Assembly: GCA_964016875.1 (NCBI GenBank) | Contig: OZ024718.1 | Location: 3,167,001 to 3,231,000 of the forward strand | Reading direction: 5' to 3' | Length of the DNA stretch: 64,000 nucleotides | Source of the DNA: Fallopia convolvulus | Lineage: Eukaryota > Streptophyta > Magnoliopsida > Caryophyllales > Polygonaceae | In this document: piece after piece, positions 1 to 12,000 of the stretch | Layout: each line of letters begins with the position of its first letter | How positions within the stretch are numbered: position 1 is the stretch's first letter | Program-made: the position numbers and the translations under genes | The notes under the pieces: generated by a model | Told to the model about the DNA's origin: nothing | Databases searched by the model: none | What the model saw: the letters and a program-made list of their open reading frames with translations, nothing else

Positions 1-484
1 TAAACAAATCAAAAGGGTCAAGCAGGTCAACGGGTCAAATAGATCCATTTGACATGGTCAAACAGATTAGCCAACCCTTGACCTGACCAGTAAACCGGGT
101 TATGTGTCTCGACTGATTTTTTTACGGGTCTAACGGGTCGGGTCGGATTGACCCGTTGAACAACCCTATTTTCAAGTTTCAACCCTTGCGTTGAATGACC
201 CATAAACAGCCTAAAGCTGAAATTACCTTCACCAAAAAAAAACTGAAATTACCTGGTCTAATTAACATAATGGCATATGAATTCACATTTCATAATGAAG
301 AAAGCAAAGAAAAGAAAGGAAACAAACCCATGTATATTTTCTTATACCAAAATTCTCTTCAAACATTAGTCACTCCTCTCAGTTATTTACATCAACATCG
401 GATTATGCAACTCTGCATAAGAAGCAAGCACGCAACAAAAACCACCTTCCTTTCTAGCTAGCACACATTTGAGAACTTCAAGTG
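1..484. other. Intergenic, GGGTCAA/ACCCGACC-rich repeat
   Basis: No gene seen. Bases 1-160 are rich in short GGGTCAA, GGGTTA and ACCCG words. Similar text recurs near 24880-25040, 44180-44350, 50825-50950 and 51350-51470, so this looks like a dispersed, degenerate repeat. The rest is AT-rich flank 3' of the minus-strand gene at 485-5514. Confidence 0.4.
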
Positions 485-3400
485 TCAAAAGAGATTACAA
501 ATCATCCTAAAACCTTTCCTTAACAAAGCGAACACAAGAAACAAAAGCAGCAGCATTACGAATTTCTTAGAGGCGAAAATCCTAAGGTTTATCTTCAAGC
601 CATGTTTTACCATAGATTTAACCACAACCAGTTTCAGCATTAGAAGCCATGAAATCAATGAGCTTAATATGATCTTGAAGGACACATTGGGCCCATGTTC
701 ATCATCGCCTCTATCACGGGTGATCTCCACATAGGACCAAGTAGGGTTTTCATGGATACTAACCTGGTTTAGCCCGAGAGACTCGTTCAGATAGATTGAT
801 AGGTGTATGAGCAGCTTAGCAAGCCACGCCACCTCGTCATCTGAGATGGGGCGTCTGATCCAATCGCCCTTGTACTTGGCAAACGAGCGGTTGCCGACTC
901 TTCTGGGCATGAATATTTCATCCCGGGATTGTTGGCATGGTGATTTGTCCGGTGCGCTTGGGCTTTGCTTTAAAGCGTGGTCACCGAATAAGCAGCACAG
1001 CTGAGATTTCAATAGATCTATGTTCTGAAGGCTGCTTGGATCAGCGGATATAGCCTGGAGCTCTGATTCTGCCCGCAATATGAACAACTGAGGAGAAAGT
1101 ATTAAAAATTATAAGTCTTAAAATAGAAGGTGTTGGGAAAAAGACAAAATAGTTAAGGGAAGATGGAGTATGTAAATAAACCTGAAGCAGCTGCTGGCCA
1201 CCATCTTCACCATCACTGAAAAGTTGTAAGTCATTGTTCCAGTTATCGTGTAAGAAAGATCCATCAGCAACATTCTCGCATAGGCCATCCTCCCAGTCCT
1301 ACCATAATCATTTAAAAATGAGGTAAATTGATCAATATAATTGCAAATGCTCAATTGTGGGTTTGCCAGCATAGTTGTCACTTGTCAACAAGTTTCAATT
1401 CAAAACAAACAGGATCCCATGAAGACCAAAACCATGATTATCAATTAAAAAGGTAGCAAGGGAATCTTATACCGCTACCCTAGTAAGGGATTGTTTCATT
1501 TGTGTTCGTAAAGTACTCTAGAACCAAAATTACATTTTGAAACTCTTGAAAAATGTGAAAAGCAAAGTACTTTTTGAGTCAAAATGAAACTAGCCCTAAG
1601 GACCTAGAGTTTACCTGCAGTTGATCACGGATGGGTGTAACAAACTTATACAGGCTATGAAGTGCTGACTTGCATGATCCAGCTTGCCTTGAGTGAAAAA
1701 CAGTGTCAACATTCTTTATCAGGTCTAGAAGTTCTTTTGAACAGGTGAGCACATTAATTATCTGCATAGAAAAGAAATGATATTGAAGCCTCACAAGCAA
1801 TAAAGATATAAATGGAGTCATAAATCCCATGCATGGAAGCCAAAACCACCAAAATTTGTAACATCAAAACCTTACTGGACAACAGTATTATAAAAAGTAT
1901 ATTACTCCATTATCCATGTCAGTGGACCAGTCGTTTCAAGTTTCAATGCTCAGAAAGTATTAAGTCAGCTCAAGTGATTCAGCTGTACTAGATACAGAAG
2001 AGTGCCTGTCTGCCTGAGCTCTCTACGCTTTGTTTATATTCTCTTTGTTTATATTTGAACATTTAGTTTTAGATGGCCCAAGGAAGGCACAACTGGCGCC
2101 AATTTTCCATAAAATGCACATGACACCATATTTCTTGTAGAGAGAAAGGTCATCAGTGCAACTTTTCTCCTCTATTTTTTTAAGAGCTAAACAATACTTG
2201 AAAAAAAAAAACAGGAATACAGACTTAATGCAAATAAATAAGTGCTTTAATCAGAACTTAAATAACCCCCCTCACTTCATTCTCCCCTCTATCATTATCC
2301 GGAAAATTAGTTTGGATAATTAGGGTTGAGCAATTAGTGAAGGACAGATGAAGTCCAAATTGAAGATACGTTTTTTTCTTTCTCAAAATAACACATAATG
2401 TCAATCTCTTGTGATTGTAGGAAATGAACTCTTAGTTTCTATCTTTTACAGATCATAAAAGAAAAAAGAAAACAGACTTAGTGTCAAAAGAAATACAGCT
2501 TAATATCTTGGAAAAGATGGAAGATTCTGACTCATATGACTTTTACAAGATTTTGCTGATAAAGTGATAAAACACCAAAAAAAACAGGGATGAGAAATGA
2601 GTCAACCACTTGCAAGCAGCAAAAATACTAAAGGATCTACAGTCACAGCCAGATATTTAGCAAAAGCTACAGCAGATAATGACCTTTACAAATTTGGAAC
2701 AGCAGAGATAATTTGTGTAGGGCAGGACAAAGACAAAACAACTCTGCTACAAACTTAGTAACAGACAGTTCATTATAAAGGCGTAAAGACATCCTCAATG
2801 ACAAACAATACTTCTAGTGTTTGAACTTAGAAAATAAATTGTAGAAGTTGAGTTACCCCTAATCAAGGAAGACTACAGTATAGCAGTGCATACTCTAGCT
2901 CAACTTTATGTTTGTGTCGTGAAGTAATGTTCTCAAATGTTGACCGTCATCTTGTATAGGAATTTTTTTGGAACAGTTATGATACTGTTTCATTTTAATT
3001 CATAATTATAGGCTACAAAATTCTCTACATATTAGCAAGTTGAATTGTACACTAGGCACTGAAAAAAACAACTTTCCCTATAATCCTAAAAGTAAACAAT
3101 TGTCAGATTAGTTTTTCAAACATTTACCAACAGCTGCTACAAATTGCAGCTCATTCAAACACAGTAAACTATGAAAGACCAATCAACCTGTTCATTGGCT
3201 TGTTTCAAACATCTTATTGTTTACTTTCTAGCATGTTTTTTTATTCCTTAACGGCCTTCAATTGATAAATTAGAACTACTACTTTCAAACATTTTCATAG
3301 GTTGTCGTATGTTGGCAGTTTTAGCATAAATGAACAGCATTCAGTAGAGCAACCACATTGTTCTACGTAACTTCCACCAAGATCTATTCCTGTGTTGAGG

Positions 3401-5514
3401 TTCAAGCTAGTTTTCAAAATAATTTATGTAACATCTGTTTTATTTTGAGCTATATTAGTATAGCAAAACAACCAATTGAACAAACACTATGTCTGATATC
3501 TAAAAGTTTTAAAACACCTCTAGCTTTCATGATATAATTGATGCTGAAGAAGAAAAAACTTGAGTTCTTTTTTTAACTAACTGATTTGACTATTTACTAT
3601 TCCACATACATCAACTCCAAGATGGATGACTTAAGCCAAATGCAAATGTAACTATCATACATTATTGCCAATGATGGAATAAACATATACAAGTGATATC
3701 AGTTTACCACAAACAGTCGAACACCATCTTGAAACACATCACATGTTTAGAGAAGTGAGAAGAAAAGAAGCATGACGGATGCTTATAGACAGATAAATCA
3801 AAACACATTATACATTGCTCAATTCTCCTCTTACTTTAACACACAAGTCTTTCAAAGCAAAGCATAAGAAAGTCAGCAAAGTTCCAGTGTTCCACCAATA
3901 TGGAATAAACATACACAAGTTAATTTGGATGCAGGCAAAGTAGCAAAAAGATCAAAGCTCCAAACAACTAACCTTGGCAACCATCTGAATCACCAATTCA
4001 GGGTTGGTATGGAGGAATTTGTGTGCAAAGCCAATGAAGTGCATGACCAATGAAGTGTAGTAAAGATAGTTGGATAAAACATAGTCTAGCCAAGCAGATG
4101 AATATTCACGCCCTTTTGATTGACCACCATTCTCAGAAATTTTGTTTGAACTTCCCATCATTAAATCAAGCTCCAAGAAATCCTCCTTGCTAAGCTTCCA
4201 AGGTTCGATGTAAGCAATCCAAACAGAAACAACACCCGATATATTCTTCATAGAAGTCCCAACAGGACAAAATAGAAATGTCCTCAATATGAACCTGTAC
4301 AGTGGCCTTTGCATCCATAAGTTCCAAGGTCCAGCAGATGATAAGCTAGTTGATAACGATGTTGTCTCCAGAGACTTCACAGTATCATCAGTTAACCCTG
4401 ATTTCCTCCATCTTGGACTTCCTCCGAACTGAGCAAGCTCAGGTACTTTTGATGCCACGATAGAGCACACACTCAGGTACCTGACAAGCAAGCTCACCAC
4501 CTCACCTAAACCAGCAACAGGAGGCACGTCACCAAGAACTGAACGGAAAGGAGCTGACAAACCGAACGATTTTCTCACACTCACAGGCAAAGGGGAGAAA
4601 TCGTTATCTACCAACCAATAATGTACCAAAGCGCTGACAAAGAACTCCGCCCTTAAAGCAACTGAATCGTCAACGCTGTTGGAGTAATGAAGAAGCGAGC
4701 TGCTGAACGGTTGATACGCTTTCACATTCGCATCGGCATCAATCATAGGCACAAAAGTACGTAGATAAGCATAAAGAAGCCGCGTATACAAATTAGGCTC
4801 AGGCTTCTGATCTGATCCACGCCTCGCACCTCCAGAGAACACCGGAAGCGACGAGGTCCAATTCTCCAGCCCAAATTTCCGGCTCTTGGGAACGGAAACC
4901 GAAGCCGAACTCTCACTCTCGTTACTCCCCTTGCAGACAGGATAATACGCAAACCAGAAAACGTAATACTCAAACACATTCAACTGGACCTGAAAAACGA
5001 ACCTCCCCTTAACCTGTTCCCCCTTAACCCTACCTCTCAACATCGGGCACAAATCCGACACCGCCTGACAATCGCGCTCGCCGGAGATCGCAAAGCGAAG
5101 CCAATCAGGCAGCCTCTCGGCAGGAAACATATACCTAACGAGACCTAACCGATCGACGGAAGAGATCGAAGACATCAAGACGCCGGAAGGAGAGAGGAGG
5201 TTGAAGAGCTTACCGGAGAGGTCGGAGTCGGCGGAGGCAGCGTCGATCCATCCTGGCGGAGGCGGCGAGGGCTTGGAGGGGGAAGAGGAGGAGGAGGAGG
5301 AGGAAGAGTCGGCGAAGCCGAAGAGCTTGCAGATGAGAGTGGGGAAGGTGATGGAGAAGAAGTGGCGGGATTGGTCGGGGGAGAGGGAGTGGAGGTGGGA
5401 GTCGACGGCGGAGACGGCGGCGGAGATCTGGGGGAGGGAGGCGGCGGAGAGGATGGTGGAGGCGAGGTCGGCGGATTTGGACTGAGAATCGATCGAGAAA
5501 GAGTGGGGAATCAT
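485..5514 (-). CDS. SMPD4-like (neutral sphingomyelinase 3 family) protein
   Basis: Four exons with consensus splice sites and continuous phase: 5514-3973, 1761-1615, 1298-1182 and 1087-485, giving about 802 residues. The block VQLNVFEYYVFWFAYYPVC near residues 180-200 matches the NPFEYYIFFFA signature I know from animal SMPD4 (Pfam mit_SMPDase). The middle region (SKELLDLIKNVDTVFHSRQ, exon 2) is conserved in plant homologues as I recall them. A hydrophobic stretch (FVMLLLLFLVFALL, about residues 780-795) near the C-terminus suggests a membrane anchor, as in animal SMPD4 at the ER and nuclear envelope. Residues 70-80 are a serine run. Intron 1 is 2.2 kb; no extra exon was recognised in it. 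No stop or frame break is seen. The start is the first ATG of a long open exon. Sphingomyelinase activity has not been shown for plant members as far as I know, and plants lack sphingomyelin, so the substrate is uncertain. Confidence 0.82.
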
Positions 5515-5904
5515 GGCGGAATGGGAAAGGGCGAATTTGGTTTGGGGAGGTTTTGGAGGGGAAGAGAGAGAGAGTGGATGGGTTTAAATTAGGGTAGGAG
5601 TGGAGAAGGTAAGAGAAGGAGGTGGTGGGACCGGTGGGGTCCGCTTTTTAATTTTAATCTATTTCTTTTTTTTTGGGTAAAAAATCTATTTCTTCTTTGG
5701 GAAGATTGTGTTTTTGAAAGGGGGATAGGGCAACAAATGGCGGTATTGGAGAGAGGCGGTGGAAATGAATCGCGTGAAATGTGACTGCTCTGCTCTCTCC
5801 CGTGTTTTTGCCGTGTGATTTTTGCTGTTGGATGATTTAAATAAATAGTAAAAAAAATAAGGTTAATTAGGTGGATATTAAGGAGTGTGTGAAAATTAGC
5901 TAAA
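5515..5904. other. Upstream region of the SMPD4-like gene
   Basis: Probable 5' UTR and promoter of the minus-strand gene ending at 5514. The first 80 bases are purine-rich on the plus strand (pyrimidine-rich on the transcribed strand), typical of plant leaders. No convincing TATA box was placed. Confidence 0.3.
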
Positions 5905-7310
5905 TAGTAAAAAATTCCATCACCCACCCCCACCCCACTCCCACCGAGTTGACTCGGTCGTTGACCGGGTTGACTCGTCTGTTGGCCGAGTTGACTCGGT
6001 CGTTGACCGACGTTGACCATCATCACAATCATCACTATCATCACTTTCATAACCTTCATCACAATTTTTTCACCGTCATCACAACTTATTTCATCGTCAT
6101 CACAATATTTTGATGACAAAAAGTATAATAAAAGGTAAAAAGTGTCATCAAAATGTCTTGATGACACTTTTTGATGACAAAAAGTATCATCAAAGGCATT
6201 CAACCACATAAAAACAACCGTCATCACTATCATCACAATTTATTTCACCGTCATCAAAAAATTTTGATGACAAAAAGTGTAATAAAAGGCAAAAAGTGTC
6301 ATCAAAATGTCTTGATGACAACTTTTTGATAACAAAAAGTATCAAAGGCATTCAAACCATATAAAAAACAACTGTCATCACACGGTTCGAACCGTCATCA
6401 ACTATCATCACTTGTCATCGTTACTTGATGACGGTTTGATTGTCATCAACTATCATCTCTACTTGATGACGGTTCGATTAATTTGTCATCAAAAGGGCCT
6501 TGATGACAAACAAGTGTCATCAAACTATCATCACTTAAGCGTCATCAAATATGTGTCATCACTATCATCACTATCATCACTGTCATCACTACTTGATGAC
6601 GGTTTGATTGTCATCAACTATCATCATAAATGTCATCTCTACTTGATGACGGTTCGATTCTCATCAATCGTCATCGTTAATTAATGACGGTCAAATTGTC
6701 ATCAACTATCATCACTACTTGATGACGGTTCGATTAATTTGTCATCAAAAGGACCTTGATGACAAACAAGTGTCATCAAACTATTATCACTTAAGCGTCA
6801 TCACTATCATCACTGTCATCACTACTTGATGACGGTTTGATTGTCATCAACTATCATCATAAATGTCATCTCTACTTGATGACGGTTCGATTCTCATGAA
6901 TCGTCATCGCTATTTGATGACGGTTCGATTGTCATCAATTATCATCACTACTTGATGATGGTTCGATTAATTCGTCATCAAAAGAGCCTTGATAACAAAA
7001 AAACGTCATCAAACTGTCATCACTTAAGGTTTTTTCGTTTTTATCATCATCACAAAAAATAGTTGTCATCACCGCATAAAAAAAAAGTTGTCATTAAACC
7101 TCTATCATCACTACTTGATGACGGTTCAATTGTCAATTTGTCATCAAAAGGGTCTTGATGACAAACAAGTCTCATAAAAAAATTGTCATTAAATGTCATC
7201 ACATGTTTTTAAACGGCCTTGATGACATTCAAGCACATAAAAACAACTATAATAAACACATAAAAACAATGTTGTCATCAAATAACATCACTTGTCATCA
7301 AAAAACATAT
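5905..7310. repeat. GATGAC/GTCATC inverted-motif array
   Basis: About 1.4 kb built from the words TTGATGAC, GTCATCAA, GATGACGGTT and CTATCATCAC in both orientations, so local hairpins are possible throughout. Larger units recur, for example about 90 bases at 6587-6680 again at 6820-6905, and TTTTGATGACAAAAAGTGTC-type units at 6100-6350. The left edge carries GTTGACTCGGTCGTTGACCG repeats (5945-6015). Plant CACTA elements often have palindromic GATGACGG subterminal repeats of this kind, so the block may be the subterminal part of a decayed CACTA element. I found no CACTA terminus that defines it. Confidence 0.6.
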
Positions 7311-7313
7311 TAA

Positions 7314-7385
7314 TAGCCTATGCGGGATTTGAACCCACATCATTATTTCTTAAGAAAAATGCTCTACCATTTAAGCTAATAGGCT
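7314..7385 (-). tRNA. tRNA-like sequence, anticodon UAA, probably a pseudogene
   Basis: On the minus strand a 72-nt cloverleaf can be drawn. The acceptor AGCCTAT/ATAGGCT pairs 7 of 7, the D stem GCTT/GAGC 4 of 4 with GGTAGAGC, and the T stem GTGGG/CCCGC 5 of 5 around TTCAAAT. The anticodon stem TTTTT/AATAA has a central T-T mismatch and the loop CTTAAGA gives anticodon UAA. A UAA anticodon means leucine, but leucine tRNAs have a long variable arm and this one has about four bases. The body looks more like a lysine or elongator-type tRNA, so it is probably a tRNA-derived pseudogene or part of a repeat next to the GATGAC array. Confidence 0.5.
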
Positions 7386-7937
7386 AAATACATTTTACAA
7401 TAAAAATATATCCTAAATTAAATTATACCATTTGTGTTTGGATAAACAAGCACATAAATTCTGAAAAAAAAAAAACAAGCACATAAACACCAGAGGACCC
7501 AATTGCTCCTAAATGGAGAATATTCTCTCCAAAAACATTGAATCTTAATGCAAGTGAACTTTTCAACAAGCTAAATAAGTATATTGTTTGCAGCTTTTTC
7601 CCATTTCATGAGATGCCACGTAAATAAACAACAGAGGACCCAATTGCTCCTAAATGGAGAATATGCACTCACCAAAATCCCATTCTACTTGCACAAATCA
7701 ATAAGCTAGCAAAAATATAATAATCATGTTCATCAAAAGTGTACTCCAACTAAATCGATACAGAAAAATACAATCCAAGTGATGTAAAAGAGCTCATCCA
7801 AATCTGCACCAGTAAACTAGGTTTACAAAAGGATAAAAATAGCGATTTAGTGTTGCAATATCAAGACTGTTCAGCTATGTGATCTCTAATTACTCATTCT
7901 TTCACCCAATGTCTTCAGCAACTTTGCTCAATCAAAA
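7386..7937. other. Non-coding, AT-rich
   Basis: No gene seen. The phrase GAGGACCCAATTGCTCC followed by TAAATGGAGAATAT occurs twice (about 7494 and 7635), a short direct repeat about 140 bases apart. Confidence 0.3.
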
Positions 7938-8500
7938 TCTATTCAAAGTTGTAGGTTTTAAGGATACAAGCTAGAGTTCCAATTTTATATCTCCGTTGAG
8001 TCTTCTGAAGATGGATTTGTTGTGTGGATAACAAATGCATAGTCGCACTTATTATTTCCTGAACTAAAACAACCTGCAGAGATAAAGAGGAATAATAATA
8101 ATAAATAATTACCTGAGACAGCAATGGTGATTCGTTACTCCTCTTCTGCATTTCCTTCTCTCTTGAGGATCGAGTCGCCGACAATATCTAATCAATTGAG
8201 AAAAGCAAAACTGACAGTAAAGTAATATAAAAAGTGAATTTCCTCCCCAACTGCAAGAAGTTCCTATGAAACGGAAAACCGAGACTTGTTATGCAATTTT
8301 GATATCATTCAAATAAGAAAACTGCCACTGAAGATTATCTTTCTTGCCAATTGCTTCTTGCAGATTGATCTCCCATCCTCCTCAGCAATATTCTCGCCCT
8401 TAATTGATATCAACATGACAGAAAACCCTATAAACCAAAGAACCATAGCACAACAAATCAATGTAAGAACGACAAAATTTTAACCCTAGATCTACATTTC
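7938..8500 (-). other. Weak candidate spliced transcript, unrecognised
   Basis: On the minus strand two segments have good splice sites and join in frame. Exon 8187-8113 is preceded by TTGATTAG and followed by GTAATT. The next starts at 8073 after TCTCTGCAG and runs to a stop at 7939. The joined reading frame is open for about 70 codons, including KEMQKRSNESPLLSQ and EIISATMHLLSTQQIHLQ. Upstream, 8446-8310 has a separate 45-codon frame. I do not recognise the product. It may be a non-coding RNA, a gene fragment or chance. Confidence 0.22.
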
Positions 8501-8805
8501 GTCACCTACTAATAGTTCAATCCGGTCAAAATTGTAAATCTCCAAGTGATGGTTTTGATTCTATAGGACAAATAGCTTCAAATTAATGTAATTACAACTA
8601 CTAATTTCTTACCAAGTGAGGTCGAAATCACGAAATCAGACCCGAGCAGGGATACGATGATGAGGATTGATTCGCGAAATCAGACACGAAATCAGACAAT
8701 GAGAAGCGAGGAGATGGAATTGGGGAGGACGAGAAGGAGAATGATGATGAAGACTGAGGCAGAGAGCTCCGACGGCCATCGTTTTGTCCCACGACAGAAA
8801 ACCTG

Positions 8806-9284
8806 GTGCTTGTTTGGTTAAAGTTTAAAATCACATGATTTTGAAAATCCCAGGAAGTAGCTTTTAATATATGCGTTTGGTTAGATTATTTTTACAGAAA
8901 AACCCAGGAACTTAAATTCCCATGAATTGTAATTCCTCCAAAATGGGGGAATTGCAATTACCATGATAGGAGTGGGTAAAATAAACTTCCTCCATTTTTA
9001 TTTAAATTATTTTTTTTCTTTTTCCCTTTTAAATTATAAATTTCGTATTTACCCTTGAGTTATATTATTATTTTTTTATTAATAAGGGTTCTTATAGTAA
9101 TTTTAAATAAATTCTCATGATTTTTCTCTTTAAACCAAACAAGTTGTAGCAATTTAACTATTGGGTAATTAATTATAACCAAACACATTTTGACAAATCC
9201 CATGAAATTCAATTAGCGGGAATTACATTTCCTATGAATTAAATTTCTAGGATTTCTACTTCCCGCTTTTAACCAAACGAGCAC
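8806..9284. mobile_element. TIR element (MITE), 479 bp
   Basis: The ends GTGCTTGTTTGGTTAAA and, inverted, GTGCTCGTTTGGTTAAAA form imperfect terminal inverted repeats. They are flanked on both sides by CTG (8803-8805 and 9285-9287), a likely 3-bp target duplication. The interior is AT-rich and repeats end-like segments (CCCAGGAAGTAG at left, inverted at right). It has no coding capacity. The 3-bp duplication and TTTGGTT ends suit a Harbinger-like or CACTA-derived MITE. Confidence 0.65.
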
Positions 9285-9690
9285 CTGGAGAAGCGAGGAA
9301 GATGGGGGAGAGAGAAAAAAAATAAGGTTTTTATACTTGACAAAAACCAAAAATTCTGCCTTTCATATACAAGCGGTTAATTAGGGTGGCAGGATTTGCC
9401 CTTTTAACAAATTCTTTCTTTTGCTGTTTTATTCCTTAAAATTTAAGATAAAAAAAATTATTTTTTATTTTTTATTTTAAAAAATGTGAAATTAGTTATT
9501 TTATAAACATTTTAAGATAAAAAAAAGTAATGTTTTCTATCAATAAGTATTTTTTCCGAAACTAATAATGTTTAGGTGCGAAATAATTATGAATAACGAG
9601 GGTTAGATGAAATGAAATTAAGGGTACAGACCGTTTCACTTTAAAATGAGAAAAAATAAGATAGATAAATATTTGATAAATTATTTGTGT
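9285..9690. other. Non-coding, AT-rich
   Basis: No gene seen; A/T-rich runs only. The first 40 bases (GAGAAGCGAGGAAGATGG) resemble the sequence left of the MITE insertion and belong to the interrupted locus. Confidence 0.3.
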
Positions 9691-12000
9691 ATTTTTAAAG
9701 AAAAACAGTTGGGACGATACGGGGTGTGAATCAAAAGTGTTTTTTTTTTCATCAAAACTGATTTTTTTTTGCATAAAAGTTATTTGTGTGTGCATCAATA
9801 ATGGTTAAATATGCACCAAAACTGGCATCTTAGATATATATTTTGTGCACCAAAACTAATCGTCTTATGTACCAAAGTGAGTTGTGTTCATCAAATTAAT
9901 TAAAAATGTAATTTGGTTGCATACACATCAAAATTGTCCATGTGAATCAAAATCGGCATCTTAAATATATGTTTGACATCAAAACTAATTGTTCGAGGAA
10001 AAGTGCATTTATTTTAGGATAAGTACTAGTATGTATTCCCATACCTTGTACGGGTTTTAAAAATAATAAATAAAAATTAATATATGTAAAGATGTTTTAA
10101 AAAATCAATATATTTATTGTTTTATGTAACATATAAATATAAACAATTAAAAATAATCAATTAAGGTATATTAGTTAAAAAACGATTCTATCTAAAAATA
10201 AAATAGATATTCTAGAATTTGTATGATAGGCTGATATAGTATAAAAAAATATCCTAGTGATATTCCTATATATCATATCCAAAAATAAAATATTGTTTAA
10301 TAATGAGATTTTCTATCATATATTCTAAAAACATGGATAAGAATTTATCATATCTAAAAATAAAAGATTATTTTAAAAAAAAGGTGATGTGGTCCAATCT
10401 AAAAGTGACATGTGTCGTTTAATAATTTTTTTAACCTCCGCTTTAGGTTATAGTTATGATTTGTTTCATTTGAACCAAACTCTATTTAATATATTAAATT
10501 TACATGTAGATTTAATGCAATTTTTATAAGATTTAATGTATTAAATTGGACATCTAAACGCATTTTTATTAAAAAATATTTGATTTTCGAGCCTTTTTTT
10601 TTTTAAGAATATTTAATTTAATGTTTATTTTAATTTTATATATGTCTTGTTTTAAATTTAACCTTTAATAAAATATTTCTTAAATGATAATTAACATATC
10701 TTTTTCCATAGTATTATTTTGGATTTAGAATCTTTTAAGCATTAAAGTAATTTAATTAAATGTAATTAGTTAAAATGATAGTACTTCTTAATTTTGGAAA
10801 AATTGTTCAAACATTAAATATTTTCTAACGGAGAAAGTAAAATTGTGTAACGCACGTTTGTACATAAAAGAAGCAAATCCGATATAATTAGGTCATTTAT
10901 TCATTATAGTGGTCGGTCAAGATCATGTGGGAAAGGACTTTGGGTGGGAAATACAAAATGAACAAGGATTATTGGATAATATGAAATTAATGGTGCATAT
11001 TATTTAACGTAAAAATGAAAAAATACGAGATATTTGACAAATTATTTATGTATTTTTTTGAAAAAATAGATATATTAGATGTGCACGGGATGTGCATTAA
11101 AAATGGTTTTTTGTACATAGAAATTATCCGTATGTATCAATATTGGTCAAATGTATGTGCATCAAAACTAATATTTTAAATATATATTTGTGTATCAAAA
11201 TCAGTCGTATGTGTATAAAAAATAAACGTCATATGTGCATTTAAATGGATAGTGTGCATCAAAACAACTAAAAATTATATATTGGTTACATAAACATCAA
11301 AATTGTATTTGTGCGCATCAAAACTGGCAGGATATACATCAAACTTGGCACTTTTAAGTATGTGTTTGTTCATCAAAACCAAATAACATGTGTATCAAAA
11401 TGAGTTGTATGTAATAAAACAACTAAAAAGTGCATTTTGGTTGTGTGCATCAAAACTAATTATGTGTGTATTAAAACTAGCAGAATGTGCATCAAAACTA
11501 TGCACATGGATATATATATTTGTGTGTCAAACCAATTGTATGTGAATCAAAACAGTTCTAGAAAAAATGTGTCTTATTTATGTATGTGTATCAAAATTGT
11601 CTATATGTGCATCAAAACTAGCAAAATGTGCATAAAAAATATGCACATGAATATATATTTGTGCGTCGAAACACATTGTATGTACATCAAAACACTTCTA
11701 GAAAAACGCATATTATTTATGTATGTGCAATTGTGCATCAAAACATTCGAAAAGTGCATCTAATTTATGCACGTGCAACAAAACTAACGATATGTTCATT
11801 AAACTAGCTAGCTAACTATATTATTCTATACACATAAATAATGTTAAAAACAAAAAGTTTGAAAAAAATAAAAAATGTTTATAATCAATCCACAATGTGC
11901 ATAAAAAATCAATGCATATTGAGCTAGTTTTAATGCACATCCGAGAAACGATAAAAGCAAAACATATGCACATGCTACGAATGTCACCCTATAAAAGTAT
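9690..12000. repeat. Degenerate GTGCATCAAAAC repeat field
   Basis: Variants of TGTGCATCAAAACT with short spacers (often TGTATGTGCATCAAAA) recur dozens of times in 9720-9990 and 11090-11960. The intervening 10000-11080 is AT-rich and holds one copy of a separate dispersed repeat. A 108-codon frame at 11437-11763 only translates the repeat (CIKT units) and is not taken as a gene. Origin is unknown; a decayed tandem repeat is the simplest reading. Confidence 0.55.
10020..10460. repeat. Dispersed CTAGTATGTA...CTTGTACGG repeat, copy A
   Basis: Starts ACTAGTATGTATTCCCATAC then CTTGTACGGG. It shares long stretches with 14045-14600, including TCTAGAATTTGTATGATAG, GTCGTTTAATAATTTTTTTA and CCTCCGCTTTAG. 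The two copies lie in the same orientation. No coding capacity and no clear terminal repeats; class unknown. Confidence 0.55.

Noticed and set aside
5201..5592. Glu/Gly-rich plus-strand frames
   Set aside because: Antisense shadow of exon 1 of the SMPD4-like gene.
11437..11763. 108-codon frame MVVCIKTNYVCIKTSRMCIK...
   Set aside because: It only translates the GTGCATCAAAAC repeat field; cysteine-rich CIKT units come from the DNA repeat.
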